The notes beneath the pieces were generated by a model, which worked only from the letters and a program-made list of their open reading frames with translations, had not been told where the DNA came from and did no database searches. This document shows positions 17,900-26,196 of a stretch of DNA of 64,000 bases, piece after piece (position 1 is the stretch's first letter; every line of letters starts with the position of its first letter). The stretch lies in assembly GCF_041435095.1 (NCBI RefSeq), contig NZ_CP108025.1:4402001-4466000 (forward strand), read 5' to 3'. The DNA comes from Kitasatospora sp. NBC_00315 (lineage in GTDB: Bacteria > Actinomycetota > Actinomycetes > Streptomycetales > Streptomycetaceae). Position numbers and translations under genes: made by a program.

Positions 17900-17956
17900 G
17901 GTTGATGTGCTCAACCCTAGGGAGCTCCGGCGAGACGGAGAATGGTCTCCTGTCTC
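17900..17956. promoter_or_regulatory. Two inverted repeats upstream of quinone oxidoreductase
   Basis: GGTTGA-TGTGC-TCAACC (17900-17916) is a perfect 6-bp inverted repeat. A second, longer one pairs GAGACGGAGA (17932-17941) with TCTCCTGTCTC (17946-17956) with one bulge. Both lie in the gap before the oxidoreductase start at 17876 and are candidate operators, perhaps for the nearby AraC-type protein or an unlinked HxlR/TetR repressor. Confidence 0.4.
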
Positions 17957-18014
17957 ACTTGCATGTCCGATCGTCTTGCGGTCGGGCAGCTTCGTCGATT
18001 CTCGCTTCGGCCGG

Positions 18015-18632
18015 TCAGGCGGAGAGGGCGACCCCGAGCGAGTCGGCGCCCATCGGCTTCGGAGCGCCCTTCTCGTAGAAGACGTCGAGCTCGGTGATGG
18101 TGAAACCGGCGGCGGTCAGCAGCGGGACGATCGGCCGGGTGAGGTGGCAGCCGTCGAACACCCGCTGCTCCAGCGGGTCGAGGCGCCGTTGCCAGCGGCG
18201 CACCTTCTCGTCCGGGGCGAGCCCGTGCTCGACGAAGTGCAGCGTCCCGCCGGGCCTGAGCACCCGCCGTACCTCGCGCAGCGCGGCGGGGGCGTCCGGG
18301 ATGGTGCAGAGCGTCCAGGTGGACAGCGCGGCGTCGAAGGAGTGGTCGGCGAACGGCAGCAGCTGGCCGTCCAGGCCCGAGCGCACCACCGGGACGTCCG
18401 ACTCGCTCAGCCGCTTGCCGGCCAGCCGCCACCCCACGTCGGACGGATCGACCGCGGTGACCCGCGTGACGGCCGGCGGGTAGAACGGCACGTTGAGGCC
18501 CGAGGCGAACCCGATTTCGAGGACTTCGCCCGCGAGGCCCTCGCAGACCCGCCGCCGCAGCGGCTCGGCCTCCTTCATGCCGCAGGCGACGTTGATCATG
18601 CGTGGCACGACCTGCTCCGCGTAGAACCCCAT
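18015..18632 (-). CDS. Class I SAM-dependent methyltransferase
   Basis: A 205-residue methyltransferase with the SAM-binding motif I 'VLEIGFASGLNVPFY' (about 36-50), the acidic loop 'VTAVDPSD', motif IV 'FDAALSTWTLCTIPDAPAAL' and 'EVRRVLRPGGTLHFVEHGLAP'. It is of the type-11/METTL7-like group that methylates small molecules. ATG 18632 has GAGGAGG; upstream in-frame starts do not. It ends about 1 kb before the biosynthetic operon on the other strand, so a tailoring role there is possible but not shown. Confidence 0.85.
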   Translation of the reverse strand: MGFYAEQVVPRMINVACGMKEAEPLRRRVCEGLAGEVLEIGFASGLNVPFYPPAVTRVTAVDPSDVGWRLAGKRLSESDVPVVRSGLDGQLLPFADHSFDAALSTWTLCTIPDAPAALREVRRVLRPGGTLHFVEHGLAPDEKVRRWQRRLDPLEQRVFDGCHLTRPIVPLLTAAGFTITELDVFYEKGAPKPMGADSLGVALSA

Positions 18633-19011
18633 GGCGGCCTCCTCGCTCACCCTCCAGTCTGGCACCCGGCCGGGCCGTCGGCCCGGGCCGGCGACGGGCG
18701 CCACGACCCGGTCCCGGCGCGCGGGGGCTGTCGGTACCGGCACCTGTGCTCCTCGGCAGCCGGGGTCGACCGGGCATCGGAGCACCACGCATACTCCGAG
18801 CGGCTCCCCCGCCCCGAGGAGCGGGGGAGCGCGCGCTGCACGGTCCTGCACGACGAGAGCGGCTGTCCGTCGGCGATCGCCTACTTGGGGGATCACCGCC
18901 GACCGACCGCCGGCCGGGCCCGGGGCGCAGCGCCGTGGCGCCGGGCCCGGCCGGGCGTTGCGGGGCCTCCGCGGGAGTCCCTCGCGGGGCGTCGGCGGCC
19001 GAGGATCCGAA

Positions 19012-19044
19012 CGGGAATCGATCGGGAACCGGTGCGGTCAGCCT
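19012..19044 (+). promoter_or_regulatory. SARP-type operator A and promoter of biosynthetic arm 1
   Basis: CGGGAAT (19012-19018) and CGGGAAC (19023-19029) are direct repeats with an 11-bp period. Eight bases after the second copy comes TCAGCCT (19038-19044), a possible -10. SARP regulators (OmpR-like DNA binding plus BTAD) bind heptamer direct repeats spaced 11 bp, the proximal one 8 bp before the -10. The same GGGAAC core recurs at 27958 and 31538. No base beyond this pattern has been tested. Confidence 0.65.
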
Positions 19045-19088
19045 GTCCACATCAGAACCGGCGGCCCGACGGCCGCCACGTGGACAGG
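19042..19088 (+). promoter_or_regulatory. Leader hairpin occluding the first ribosome site of arm 1
   Basis: CCTGTCCAC (19042-19050) pairs perfectly with GTGGACAGG (19080-19088). Inside this stem a second 7-bp stem GGCGGCC/GGCCGCC (19060-19066 with 19071-19077) forms. The 3' strand of the outer stem contains the AGG of the AGGAG ribosome site of the gene at 19101. It could therefore limit translation unless opened. No ligand-binding riboswitch class is recognised. Confidence 0.5.
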
Positions 19089-19100
19089 AGAGTTCCCCCC

Positions 19101-19652
19101 GTGGCCAAGATCGTTCTTATCTCCGGCAGCCTGCGCCGCGACTCGGTGAACACCGCCGCCGTCGCCACCGCTCGCCGCCTGCTGGAGCAGGACTCGCACG
19201 AGACCGGCACCCTCACGGTGGGCGAGCTGCCGTTCTACCACTTCGACGTCGAGGAGGCCGACAGCTCGGCCGCTGTGCGCGAGGCCCGCGCGCTGGTCGC
19301 CTCGGCCGACGCCGTCGTGATCAGCACCCCGTCGTACAACGGCGAGGCGCCCGGCGTGCTGAAGAACGCGCTGGACTGGCTGTCGCGCCCGTACGGCCGC
19401 AGCGCGCTGAGCGGGAAGACCGTCGCGCTGCTGAGCGCCTCGCCCGGCCCGCGCGGCGGCGCCGACGCCCAGCCGGCCCTGCGCGAGGTGCTCCGCCGCT
19501 CGGGTGCGGCGCTGGTCGAGCACGAGCCGGTCGCGATCGGCAACGCCGTCGAGCTGCGCGGCCAGGACGGCGAGTTCACCGACCCCGAGGTGCTGGCCGT
19601 GCTGCAGAGCCTGCTCAAGGCCACCGTGGTCGCCGTCGCCGCGCAGGCGTGA
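19101..19652 (+). CDS. NAD(P)H-dependent FMN reductase (flavodoxin fold)
   Basis: A 183-residue FMN_red-family protein. It has the phosphate-binding loop 'ISGSLRRDSVNTAA' at the N-terminus and the isoalloxazine loop 'STPSYNGEAPGVLKNALDW' at about 73-91, both hallmarks of NAD(P)H:FMN/azo-type reductases. It is the first gene of the arm-1 operon, so it may supply reduced flavin to a cluster oxygenase or reduce an intermediate directly. GTG start with ACAGGAGAG. The ribosome site is buried in a predicted leader hairpin. A separate HpaC-like flavin reductase occurs in arm 2. Confidence 0.87.
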   Translation: MAKIVLISGSLRRDSVNTAAVATARRLLEQDSHETGTLTVGELPFYHFDVEEADSSAAVREARALVASADAVVISTPSYNGEAPGVLKNALDWLSRPYGRSALSGKTVALLSASPGPRGGADAQPALREVLRRSGAALVEHEPVAIGNAVELRGQDGEFTDPEVLAVLQSLLKATVVAVAAQA

Positions 19653-19668
19653 CCGGGGGCCTCGGAGC

Positions 19669-20985
19669 ATGAACCTCTGGAGCGTCCACCGGAACATCAA
19701 GCTGCGGCTGGGGGTCGGCTTCGTCAACCGCTTCCTCAGCTTCATGCTGGCCCCGCTGATGGCCATCTACCTCACGTCCGCCCTCGGGGCCGCCGTGGCC
19801 GGGGCCCTGCTCTCCCTCGTCGTGATCGTCTCGCTGGCGAGCACGTTCTACGGAGGGCACCTGGCCGATGTCCGTGGGCGCCGGTTCACCCTGCTGATCG
19901 CCGAGACGGGGGTGGTCGCCGGCTACCTGGGCATGGCGCTCGCCAACTCCGCCCTCTGGCACAGCGCCCCGGCGACGTACGTGTTCTTCCTGCTGCTCAG
20001 CTGCTCGGGCGCGCTGGCCTTCCCGGCCAACGACTCGGTGCTGATGGACGTCGCCACACCCGAGATCCGGACCACCCTCTACACCGTCAACTACTGGTCG
20101 ATGAACCTGGCGTTCGCGTTCGGCGCGGCGGTCGGCGGCTTCTTCTACGGCCGGCACTTCCCCCATCTGCTCTGGGCCGGGGTCCTGCTCTCGGCCGGTG
20201 TGCTGGCCACCACCTTCGCCGCCCTGGCCGAGACCGCGCCCGCACTGGGCAGCCGGCGTCCGGAGGACAAGGGCGTCCGGGCGGCCTTCACGGGCTACGT
20301 CGAGGCGGCGAGGGACAGGCTGTTCGCCCGGATCGTGATCGCCGCGATCCTGCTCTCCACCGTCGAACTCCAGCTCACCTACTACCTGGGCGTCCGGCTG
20401 GCCGACCACTTCACCCCGCAGACCCCGCTGCGCCTCGGCTCCTGGGCCCCGGTGGTGGACGGCGTGCAGATGCTCGGCATCCTGCGCACCCTGAACACCG
20501 TGCTGGTGGTGCTGCTGGCCCTGGTCGCCAAGCGCCTGTTCGGCCTGTTCTCCGAGCGCGTCGGCATGCACCTGGGCATCGTGCTCTTCACGGTCGGCTT
20601 CATGGGTCTGGCGGTGAGCGACAACGCCTGGCTGCTGATCGCGCTCTCCTTCGTCTACACCGTCGGCGAGCTGATGAACGTCCCGATGCGCCAGGCCGTG
20701 ATGGCCGACGTGATCAACCCGCGCAAGCGGTCGAAGTACATGGCCCTGTACGGGCTGCGCTCGCGGGCCGCCGCCCTGCTGGCCTCGTTCGGCGTGGCCC
20801 TGGGGCCGCTGCTCACGCCGTACGGCATGGCAGCGCTGTTCGCGGCGTTCGGCGGGATCTCGATGCTGCTGCTGAGGGCCCCCTCCCGGCAGCGCGAGGA
20901 GCGCAGGGCCCACTACGAGGCGCGGGCCGCGGCCGAGGCGGCCACCGATCACCAGAGCACCCCAGAACCGGAGAAAGCACGATGA
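19669..20985 (+). CDS. MFS transporter, probable product exporter of the cluster
   Basis: A 438-residue, 12-helix major facilitator of the DHA1-like type. The A-loop between helices 2 and 3 is 'GGHLADVRGRRFTLLIAE'. The second half has an extended loop 'GVRLADHFTPQTPLRLGSW'. Peptide and drug exporters of this type are common in antibiotic clusters. It follows the FMN reductase by 16 bp and overlaps the first ATP-grasp gene by four bases (ATGA), so it is co-translated with the ligases. The C-terminal tail is charged and cytosolic. Export of, and self-protection from, the cluster product is inferred. Confidence 0.85.
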   Translation: MNLWSVHRNIKLRLGVGFVNRFLSFMLAPLMAIYLTSALGAAVAGALLSLVVIVSLASTFYGGHLADVRGRRFTLLIAETGVVAGYLGMALANSALWHSAPATYVFFLLLSCSGALAFPANDSVLMDVATPEIRTTLYTVNYWSMNLAFAFGAAVGGFFYGRHFPHLLWAGVLLSAGVLATTFAALAETAPALGSRRPEDKGVRAAFTGYVEAARDRLFARIVIAAILLSTVELQLTYYLGVRLADHFTPQTPLRLGSWAPVVDGVQMLGILRTLNTVLVVLLALVAKRLFGLFSERVGMHLGIVLFTVGFMGLAVSDNAWLLIALSFVYTVGELMNVPMRQAVMADVINPRKRSKYMALYGLRSRAAALLASFGVALGPLLTPYGMAALFAAFGGISMLLLRAPSRQREERRAHYEARAAAEAATDHQSTPEPEKAR

Positions 20986-22310
20986 CCGTCCTGATCCTCA
21001 ACCGGGGCCCGCTGGCCAAGCGGGTCTACCACGAGTGGCTCGCCGACTACCCCGGCCCGCTGCTCCTGCTCACCTCCCAGGAGTCCCTGGACGCCTACGG
21101 CGAGGAGCTCCCCGCCACCGGCTACCTGCGGGCGGTGGCGGTCACCGACTACGAGGCGCCCGGCACCATCGAGGCGAGCGCGCTCGAACTCGCCGGTGAG
21201 CACCGGATCGAGTACGTCATCGCCACCATGGAGGCCGACCTCGAACGGGCCGGACACCTGCGCGACCGCCTCGGTCTGCCCGGCCAGAGCGAGGCCAGCG
21301 CGCGGGCCTTCCGCGACAAGCTGGTCATGAAGCGGCACGCGACGGCGGCCGGCATCCCGGTCGCCGAGCACGCGCCGGTCGGTACCGCCGAGGAGGTCCG
21401 GGCCTTCGCCGAGGCGCACGGGTTCCCGCTGGTGCTGAAGGTCCGGGACGGCTTCTCCTCGATCGGCCAGCGCATCCTCCACTCGGCCGAGGAGCTGGAG
21501 GGCCACCTCGCGGACCACCCCGAGCTGCCGGCGAACCTGCTGGCCGAGGCTTTCGTCCACGGCTCGATGTTCCATGTGGACGGCATGATCCTGGACGGCG
21601 CGGTGGCCGCCGCCTGGCCCTCGCAGTACCTCTACCAGCTGGGCTCCTTCGGCCAGGACGACAAGCCGCGGCTCGACGTCACGCTGGACCGCGACGACCC
21701 CCTGGGCCGGCGGCTGCTGGCCTTCGTGGACGAGGTGGTCGCGGCGCTCCCCACCCCCGCCGACACGACCTTCCACGCCGAGGTCTTCCACACCCCCGAC
21801 GACCGCCTGGTGCTCTGCGAGATCGCCAGCCGCAACGGCGGCGCGCTGATCAAGTCGGTCCTGGAGACGCTGTACGACGTCGACTTCCCGGTGTCCTGGG
21901 TCCGGGTCGCGGCCGGGCTGCCGATCCCCGTCCCGCGCGGCGGCGAGCGGATGGTGCCCGGCCGGCTGGCCGGCCAGCTGCTCATCCTCAAGCGCCCCGG
22001 CCTGCTGCGGTCCCTGCCCGGGCGCCCGCCGTTCGACTGGGTCACCGCGTACGAGCAGTACGTCGAGCCCGGCCGGTGGAGCGCCGGTGCGGCCTCCTCG
22101 GGCGACTTCATGGTCGCCATGGTCATCGGCGGCCCGGACCGCGCGACCGTCGAGGCCCGGCTGGGCGAGGCCGCCGAGTGGTTCGAGAGCCGGGTCGTGA
22201 TCGAGCCCGGCCCGGAGGTCTGCGAGCCGCCCTCCACCGGCTCCGGCCCCGCCGAGGGCGCCCCCGCCACCGACGCCACCCCCCTCACCGAGAAGGAGCC
22301 GGCCGCATGA
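20982..22310 (+). CDS. ATP-grasp carboxylate-amine ligase 1
   Basis: A 442-residue ATP-grasp enzyme. A pre-grasp domain (1-105, beginning 'MTVLILNRGPL') precedes the ATP-binding Lys region 'HGFPLVLKVRDGFSSIGQRI' (about 147-166). The C-terminal metal-binding block 'RLVLCEIASRNGG' (about 275-287) follows. Such ligases activate a carboxylate as acyl-phosphate and join it to an amine. The usual ExN metal motif reads E-I-A here, so the Asn is replaced. It is a clear paralogue of ligase 4: both start 'VLI-x-RGPL' and share 'YHEWLADY'. ATGA overlaps on both sides put it in one coupled block. Substrates cannot be told from sequence. Confidence 0.85.
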   Translation: MTVLILNRGPLAKRVYHEWLADYPGPLLLLTSQESLDAYGEELPATGYLRAVAVTDYEAPGTIEASALELAGEHRIEYVIATMEADLERAGHLRDRLGLPGQSEASARAFRDKLVMKRHATAAGIPVAEHAPVGTAEEVRAFAEAHGFPLVLKVRDGFSSIGQRILHSAEELEGHLADHPELPANLLAEAFVHGSMFHVDGMILDGAVAAAWPSQYLYQLGSFGQDDKPRLDVTLDRDDPLGRRLLAFVDEVVAALPTPADTTFHAEVFHTPDDRLVLCEIASRNGGALIKSVLETLYDVDFPVSWVRVAAGLPIPVPRGGERMVPGRLAGQLLILKRPGLLRSLPGRPPFDWVTAYEQYVEPGRWSAGAASSGDFMVAMVIGGPDRATVEARLGEAAEWFESRVVIEPGPEVCEPPSTGSGPAEGAPATDATPLTEKEPAA

Positions 22311-23557
22311 GGCGCCAGCACGTCGTCCTGCTCGACCGGTCCGGCTACGACGCCTACCGGCACCCGGACGGCCGCCCGTACCTGGATCCGGAGCAGTACG
22401 ACGTCACCCTGGTGACCCTGCCGGAGAAGGCCGACGGACCGCGACCCGGCGAGGTCGCCCGGGTGATCACCGTCAACGTGCTCGACCCGGTCGAGATCAT
22501 GGACGCGCTGCCCGAGCTGAAGGCCGGGCCGCCGGTGGACCGGGTCGTCGCGGCGGGCGAGCGCCTGCTGGTCCCGGCCGCACGCTTCCGCGAGGCGCTC
22601 GGCGTCCCCGGCTACCGCGAGGAGCAGATCGAGCTTTTCCGCGACAAGACGCTGATGAAGAGTCACTTCGCGGCCCAGGGGATCCGCACCCCGCGCTTCA
22701 CCGAGATCGAACGGCCGCTGGACGCCGCCGGACTGCTCGCGGAGTACGGCACGGTGATCCTCAAGCCGGTCGACGCGATGGGATCCGTCGGCGTGCACAA
22801 GGTGACCTCCCGGGACCAGCTCGCCGAACTGGAGGAGTCGGGCTTCGGCCACCAGGGCCGTTACGAGGCCGAGGAGTTCATCGACGGCGTGATGTACCAC
22901 ATCGACAGCGTGGTGCAGGACGGTCGGGCCGTCGTCGCGGTCGCCTCGCGCTACCTCGACCCGAACAGCGTCTTCCCGACCGGGGGCCAGCTCCGCTCCG
23001 CGGCGCTCAACCCGGGCCGGGAGCGGGACGTCCTGCTGGAGTTCAACTCCCGTGTCCTGGCCGCCGTCCCGTGGTTCTCCGGGGTCACCCACCACGAGGT
23101 GTTCCTGGATCGGAGCGGCACGCCGGTCTTCTGCGAGATCGCCGGCCGGCCCGGCGGCGGCGGGATCGTCCCGCTGTTCAAGGACCGGTTCGGGATCAAC
23201 CTGTACCTGGCCACCCTGCTGCCCCAACTCGGCCTGCCGATACCGGAGATCCAGGAGATTCAGCCGCCGGAGCGGCGGTTCGGGGGCTGGTCCATCATCT
23301 TCCCGCCGGAGCTCGGTCCGCTCCGTCCGCACCACCCGCTCCCGCAGGAGGACTGGCTGCTGGACCTCACGCTGTACCGCAGGCCGGGCGACGTGCTGGA
23401 GGCGGCCAGGTCGGTCGGCAACGGCGTCGCCGCGGTCGCGGTGGTCGGTCCCGACGCGGCCACCGTCACCGAGCGCCTCGACCGGGTGAAGGCCGCCTTC
23501 ACCTTCGATCAGGCTCCCTCCGCCACCACCCCCACCCACGAAGGAGAAACCCGGTGA
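22307..23557 (+). CDS. ATP-grasp carboxylate-amine ligase 2
   Basis: A 416-residue ATP-grasp protein, more distant from ligases 1 and 4. The central domain carries 'FRDKTLMKSHFAAQGIRTPRF', the ATP-lysine segment 'VILKPVDAMGSVGVHKV' (about 150-166) and the acidic/Arg block 'VFCEIAGRPGGGGI' (about 273-286). It again has E-I-A in place of the canonical E-x-N. Overlaps by ATGA with the gene before and GTGA with the gene after indicate stoichiometric expression. Together with its neighbours it probably forms successive amide bonds in a small peptide-like product. It could instead phosphorylate or carbamoylate a substrate. Confidence 0.83.
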   Translation: MRRQHVVLLDRSGYDAYRHPDGRPYLDPEQYDVTLVTLPEKADGPRPGEVARVITVNVLDPVEIMDALPELKAGPPVDRVVAAGERLLVPAARFREALGVPGYREEQIELFRDKTLMKSHFAAQGIRTPRFTEIERPLDAAGLLAEYGTVILKPVDAMGSVGVHKVTSRDQLAELEESGFGHQGRYEAEEFIDGVMYHIDSVVQDGRAVVAVASRYLDPNSVFPTGGQLRSAALNPGRERDVLLEFNSRVLAAVPWFSGVTHHEVFLDRSGTPVFCEIAGRPGGGGIVPLFKDRFGINLYLATLLPQLGLPIPEIQEIQPPERRFGGWSIIFPPELGPLRPHHPLPQEDWLLDLTLYRRPGDVLEAARSVGNGVAAVAVVGPDAATVTERLDRVKAAFTFDQAPSATTPTHEGETR

Positions 23558-24810
23558 ACCCGGCCCGGACGCTGCTGCTGGTCGGCGGCAACGAGGACAA
23601 CGTGCGCAAGGCCAAGGCACACGGGCTGGACGTGATCCTGCTCCAGCACCCGGAGAAGTTCACCCCCGAACAGCGTGAACTGGCCGACGTCACGGTACTG
23701 GTGGACTACACCGACTGGACGCGGCTGCGCCCGGTCGCCGAGGACGTCCACACGGACCGGGGCTTCGCCGTGGCGCTGTCGCTGACCGAGGCGGGCGTCG
23801 AGGGCGCTGCCCGGATCAACGATCTGCTGGGTCTCGGCGGCACCGGCCTGGAGGTCACCCGGCGACTGCGGGACAAGTGGACGATGCGTCGCAGGCTGGC
23901 GGAGCTCGACCCCGCCGCCCTGGGCGCCCGGCTGCTCGAGGACCGCTCGGACCTGGACCGGTTCGGGGCCGCGTACGGCTACCCGTTCATCGTCAAGCCG
24001 ACCGACGCCACGGCCAGTTTCGGGGTGCACCGGGTGGCCGACGCCGCCGACGCGGACCGGGTCTGGGCCGAGGCCGAGCGGATGCGCGGCGGCACCACCG
24101 ACCGGGGCACCACGCTCTTCGCCATCCGGGCGTTCCTGATGGAGGAGTACATCGACGGTCCCGAGTTCAGTGTCGAGTCGTTCAGCTTCGCCGGCCGGCA
24201 CGTGGTGATCGCGATCACCGAGAAGTCGGTGGACGAACAGCACTTCGCCGAACTGGGCCACGCCCTGCCGGCCCGCCTCTCCGAGCGGGTGCAGGAGCAG
24301 GTGGCCGACGCGGTGGCGGGGTTCCTGGACGCGGTCGGGCTGCGGGACGGGGTGACCCACACCGAGCTGCGGATCGGCGCCCGCGGCCCGGCGGTGATCG
24401 AGTCGCACAACCGGCCCGGCGGCGACGGGATCATGGACCTGGTCGAGGCCGCGTACGGGATCGACCTGACCTCGCTGGCGATCGGCTGGTCGTTCGGCCT
24501 GGTCGAGCCGCTGCCCGGCCGGCCGGCCGCCCTGCGCGGGGCGGCCACCCGGTTCCTCACCCGCACCGCCGCCGGGCGGGTCGACGCGGTCGAGGGCGAG
24601 GCCGAGGTGGCCGCGCACCCGGACGTCCTGTCGGTGCGGATCGCGGTCCGTCCGGGCGACGCCGTCCGCCCGCTCAAGGACAACTGGGACCGGCTCGGCC
24701 AGGTCTCGGTGACCGGGTCGACCACCAGCGCGGCGGTCGAGCTCTGCGAGCAGCTGATCGCCACCGGGATCCGGATCCAGGTCTCGGAACCCGCCGGGGC
24801 CCTGGCATGA
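23554..24810 (+). CDS. ATP-grasp carboxylate-amine ligase 3
   Basis: A 418-residue ATP-grasp ligase and the only one of the four with a near-canonical metal/phosphate block, 'VIESHNRPGGDG' (about 280-291). The ATP-lysine region is 'PFIVKPTDATASFGVHRV' (about 143-160) and 'FLMEEYIDGPEFSVES' is the acidic strand before it. It resembles the BacD/carnosine-synthase-like group in layout. GTG start overlaps the preceding stop (GTGA) and its own stop overlaps ligase 4. The different active-site signature suggests it handles a distinct substrate or step from ligases 1, 2 and 4. Confidence 0.85.
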   Translation: MNPARTLLLVGGNEDNVRKAKAHGLDVILLQHPEKFTPEQRELADVTVLVDYTDWTRLRPVAEDVHTDRGFAVALSLTEAGVEGAARINDLLGLGGTGLEVTRRLRDKWTMRRRLAELDPAALGARLLEDRSDLDRFGAAYGYPFIVKPTDATASFGVHRVADAADADRVWAEAERMRGGTTDRGTTLFAIRAFLMEEYIDGPEFSVESFSFAGRHVVIAITEKSVDEQHFAELGHALPARLSERVQEQVADAVAGFLDAVGLRDGVTHTELRIGARGPAVIESHNRPGGDGIMDLVEAAYGIDLTSLAIGWSFGLVEPLPGRPAALRGAATRFLTRTAAGRVDAVEGEAEVAAHPDVLSVRIAVRPGDAVRPLKDNWDRLGQVSVTGSTTSAAVELCEQLIATGIRIQVSEPAGALA

Positions 24811-26069
24811 GCGTCCTGATCCTGCACCGCGGGCCGCTGGAGGCCAGCCCGTACCACGAGTGGCTGGCGGACTACGAGGGTGAGGTGCTGCTGCTCGCCT
24901 GCCAGGCCCAACTCGATCTCTTCGCCGAGCGGCTGCCGCTCGGGCACCCGTTCTACGCCCACCTGGAGGCCTTCGCGGACTTCGACCGGCCGGGACCGGT
25001 GGAGGACCGGGCGCTCGAACTCGCCGCCCGCCACGGCGTCACGCACCTGATCGCCGTGCACGAGCTGGTGATGGACCGGGCCGCCCGGCTGCGCGAGCTC
25101 CTGGGCCTGCCCGGCCAGGGCGTGGAGAGCGTCCTGCCGTTCCGGGACAAGGTGGTGATGAAGGAGCAGGCGATCGCCGCCGGGGTCGAGGTGGCGCCGT
25201 ACACGGCGAAGGTGACCACCGCCCTGGCGCGGGACTTCGCCGGGGAGCACGGGTTCCCGCTGGTCCTCAAGCCCCGGGACGGCGCGGGTTCGACCGGACT
25301 GCGGATGATCGCGGGGGAGCAGGACCTGGCGGAGGTCCTGGCGGAGCTGCCGGCCGAGGCCGGGGCCGCCGGGGACCTGCTGCTGGAGGCGTACGTGCCC
25401 GGGCGGATGTGCCATGTGGACGGCCTGGTGGTGGACGGACGGGTGGTGCTCGCCTGGCCGTCCCAGTACCAGTACGCGCTGGCCTCCTTCCGGGACGACC
25501 CGGGAGGCCGGATCGACCTGACGCTGGACCGCGACGACCCGCTGAGCGGGCGGCTGCTGGAGCTCGCCGAGCGGATGCTCGCCCACCTGCCGACCCCGGT
25601 CGACACCGCCTTCCACGCCGAGGTCTTCCACACCCCCGACGGGCGGCTGGTGCTCTGCGAGATCGCCTGCCGCACGGGCGGGGCACAGATCCGGCAGGTG
25701 ATCCGCACGCTCTTCGGCGTGGACATCAGCGAGTACTGGGTGCGGGCCCAACTCGGCCTGCCACTGCCCGCTCTGGCCGGGGGGACCCGGCTGGAGCCGC
25801 GCTCGATGGCCGGGCAGTGGCTGTTGATGAAGCGGCCCGGCGAAGTGCGCCGGGTGCCCTCGGGCCCCGCACCGGAACAGGACTGGGTGGAGCACTTCCA
25901 GGTCTTCGTCCGGCCCGGACAGGTGATGCGGGAGGCCGAGTTCTCCTCGGACTTCCTGGCCGTCGCGGTGGCCTCCGCCCCCACCCGCGCCCTGGTCGAG
26001 GAGCGACTGCGGGCCCTGGGGGAGTGGTTCGAGGAGCGTACCGAGATCGCTGCCCCGCAGCCCGTCTGA
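24807..26069 (+). CDS. ATP-grasp carboxylate-amine ligase 4
   Basis: A 420-residue ATP-grasp enzyme and paralogue of ligase 1. They share the N-terminal 'VLILxRGPL', 'YHEWLADY', the 'FRDKxVMK' lead-in and 'TLDRDDPL' before the C-terminal block. ATP-lysine region 'FPLVLKPRDGAGSTGLRMI' is at about 149-167 and 'LVLCEIACRTGGAQI' at about 280-294. Its metal motif is E-I-A, as in ligase 1. It is the last gene of the four-ligase block, and a 127-bp gap precedes the serine acetyltransferase. Duplication of ligase 1/4 implies two similar couplings, perhaps a repeated residue in the product. Confidence 0.85.
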   Translation: MSVLILHRGPLEASPYHEWLADYEGEVLLLACQAQLDLFAERLPLGHPFYAHLEAFADFDRPGPVEDRALELAARHGVTHLIAVHELVMDRAARLRELLGLPGQGVESVLPFRDKVVMKEQAIAAGVEVAPYTAKVTTALARDFAGEHGFPLVLKPRDGAGSTGLRMIAGEQDLAEVLAELPAEAGAAGDLLLEAYVPGRMCHVDGLVVDGRVVLAWPSQYQYALASFRDDPGGRIDLTLDRDDPLSGRLLELAERMLAHLPTPVDTAFHAEVFHTPDGRLVLCEIACRTGGAQIRQVIRTLFGVDISEYWVRAQLGLPLPALAGGTRLEPRSMAGQWLLMKRPGEVRRVPSGPAPEQDWVEHFQVFVRPGQVMREAEFSSDFLAVAVASAPTRALVEERLRALGEWFEERTEIAAPQPV

Positions 26070-26196
26070 TCCCGGTCCGGCCCCCGGCGCCCCTCCGGTC
26101 GCGGGCCCGTCCGATCGCGACTCCCGTCCGGCACCGTCATCCGTCCGATCCCGGCACCGAGCCGTTCCAGCCGTCGAGTTGAGAAAGAGAACCGTC

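Larger units (their letters stand above)
18633..19100. other. 468-bp divergent promoter region of the biosynthetic cluster
   Basis: No gene with proper codon bias is visible. The right end carries a SARP-type direct repeat (19012-19029), a likely transcription start near 19050 and a large leader hairpin (19042-19088) that pairs with the ribosome site of the first biosynthetic gene. The left part has no recognisable feature. Confidence 0.5.
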
